A stretch of 62,000 nucleotides of DNA from Prorocentrum cordatum (Eukaryota; Sar; Dinophyceae; Prorocentrales; Prorocentraceae): positions 164,448-226,447 of the forward strand of contig CAUYUJ010003669.1 in the NCBI GenBank assembly GCA_963575745.1, given 5' to 3'. Under the pieces are notes generated by a model, which worked only from the letters and a program-made list of their open reading frames with translations, was not told the DNA's origin and ran no database searches. Shown one piece after another: positions 60,481-62,000 of this stretch. The position numbers were made by a program, and so were the translations under genes. Positions within the stretch are counted from its first letter, which is position 1. Every line of letters begins with the position of its first letter.

Positions 60481-62000
60481 CGAACTGGTGGTTGGTGTGG
60501 ACCTCTGGCGCGCGGGGGGCGACGCGCGGCGGGGTGCCGGGGGCCTCTCGGGGGCGGGGCTCTGGCGCGAGACAGGGGCTGGCGAAGCCACAACTGCGGC
60601 CGAGAGGGGCTGGCCTCAAGGAAATCGCCCAGGAGCGGCCAGCGCGCAGCTATCTTGTCGTCCTTGTCGCGCTTAAGGCGGTTGCCCCGATCGAAGCGGC
60701 GCAGCTCGCGCTGCGCCGCCGCGCTGGGTTGCCAGCCGTCCGCGGCCGAGGCGGGGCAGGCTTTGCCCGGCCCGAAGGGGGGGGCGAAACGCGCTGGCCG
60801 CGCATCTTGCAGAGCGGCAGTGTGCCACCCACCTCGGCCTCGGGCCGACGGGCGAGCTCGCGCCCCCCTGCGTCGCGGGGCGCGGCGCCCAGCGCAGCCC
60901 GTTCAAGGTGGGCCGGGATATCGCTGGGCCTCGAATCCTCGGAGCCCACGGTGCTACCTGGAGGGCCCGACCCGGGCGCGACCATGCGCGATCTGACAGG
61001 CAAGCACGCGCCCTCTGCGCAGGCGCCGAAAGTCTTCCCACTCGCCCCGAGGTGCTGGCCCCGACTCGAGCACGCAGGCGGCGGCGTGCAAAAAAATCTC
61101 GACCCCGAAACCCTGGCCCTCAAGGCCGGCCGCAGCAGGACCACGCAAAAAAGCGCCGTCAACGCGCAAGCTCAGCGGCCCGGTCGGCTTGATCGCTTGG
61201 CCAGGCGCGCCAAGCGGGCTCGGGCAAGGGCGGGGGCGGGCCGCCCGCGTGGCCAGGCCTCTGCAGGCCTCCTCCTGGCGCGAGAGCCCCTGCCAGATGC
61301 CCCCGAACTAGAATGTTTCTCCTGCCCTGGTCATTGCGCCAGCAGCGCGCTGAGGTGGCGGTGCTGGTGCCGGCGCCCGGGCGTCGTCTGATTCTCGAAA
61401 TTCGACCAGTAGTGTCGAGAATAGCGGGGTGCGCATTGGCTCCGCGAGCGCGGCTTCCCCCGGGGGGGCTCGTCGACTGGCCCCTTCGTCTCCGCGTCCA
61501 GAACAAGGTCGCAGCGCCGCGCGCCCATCGCGTCGGGCGCGATGACTTGGATCCAACGCGGCAGTGCTGCGCCTGAGAGACAAAGATTTTACTTCCTAAC
61601 TTCTGTCCGCCGCTGAGGCCCTGATCCTGGCGCCCCGGGACTTTGCGCTCTCTGGTTTGGGCGCGCGCGCTGTTGGGCATGGGCGACTAGATGTCGCGAG
61701 GCGCCCCTCAGTGGCGCGACTGACTCGACTCTGCGCGGCGACCCTGCGCCTGGCGAACCAAGACTTCGCGCCGGGGCCCCGGCGTTCGGGCGCGCGCGCG
61801 CAGGATGGGCGCGCGCAGACGCGCGTCGCGTCGCGCCCCCATTGCGCCCCTCTAGACTTCGATCCTGCGCGGCGACCCTGGGCAAACCGCGACTCTGCGC
61901 TCTACGCCTGGGATGGCGGGGCGGCGTTAAACCTGGCGCGCCGGGACTTCCAAGCGTGCGCCGCGCAATCGAATTTGCTTCGTTACCCCCGAATCCACGT
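60481..62000. other. Very GC-rich stretch without an assigned gene
   Basis: Both strands are open for 60-360 codons. A minus-strand stretch (about 61400-61530, GARRCDLVLDAETKGPVDEP) reads somewhat like real protein, but no domain is recognised and the frame is short. A gcgctct.../gcgcggcgaccctg.gc word recurs near 61737, 61800 and 61870. Confidence 0.35.

Noticed and set aside
60309-61391. 360-codon plus ORF
   Set aside because: Arg/Ala/Gly/Pro-rich reading of very GC-rich DNA with equally long ORFs on the other strand and no domain.

Overview
The window looks like nuclear DNA of a dinoflagellate, possibly Prorocentrum-like. The reasons are a very GC-rich, repeat-dominated sequence, short coding islands separated by G/A- or C/T-rich microsatellite 'introns' ending in AG|G, a tyrosine-recombinase retroelement carrying a methyltransferase-like domain, a long APE-endonuclease/RT retrotransposon, and a degenerate copy of the dinoflagellate spliced-leader sequence. 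No bacterial operon structure, rRNA, tRNA or CRISPR array was found. Genus-level assignment is inference.

Layout. 0-6.1 kb: minisatellites, then a ~100-bp satellite (2.1-4.1 and 5.4-6.1 kb) split by a ~1.3-kb insertion that contains a degenerate CTTGGGGCC array. 7.3-13.2 kb: host-type, multi-exon coding on the + strand. First comes an acidic coiled-coil protein with a SUMO-interacting-type motif and three ubiquitin-interacting-type motifs, then a second gene in several exons. 13.8-27.4 kb: a very long (~13.6 kb) decayed non-LTR retrotransposon with ORF1, a long N-terminal extension that includes an ADP-ribosyltransferase-like segment and a Cys cluster, an APE endonuclease and an RT with FVDD. 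28.8-30.4 kb: a dual-specificity-phosphatase-like gene. 31.2-31.8 kb: a spliced-leader-like relic and a 30-bp coding minisatellite. 32.9-39.4 kb: a minus-strand tyrosine-recombinase (DIRS/PAT/Ngaro-type) retroelement with Gag-like protein, RT, RNase H, methyltransferase-like domain and recombinase, bounded by ~91-bp direct repeats. 40-47 kb: lower-density sequence without recognisable genes, holding a 77-bp satellite (43.5-45.0 kb) and a 178-bp palindromic MITE with a 5-bp target duplication (46.2 kb). 47-62 kb: more minisatellites, three foldback elements, and large diverged duplications (53.5/55.9 kb; 56.3/58.7/59.8 kb).

How it works together. Little here acts as a coordinated pathway. Two autonomous retroelement classes (both decayed), several non-autonomous foldback elements and many tandem arrays surround three or four host-gene fragments. 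The most unusual signals are a 15-nt word (GGCGGCTTCAGCCCC) that recurs five times across the ORFs of the giant retrotransposon and usually encodes GGFSP, the ADP-ribosyltransferase-like domain in that element, the full-length palindromic MITE, and the conserved module-plus-array repeat family.
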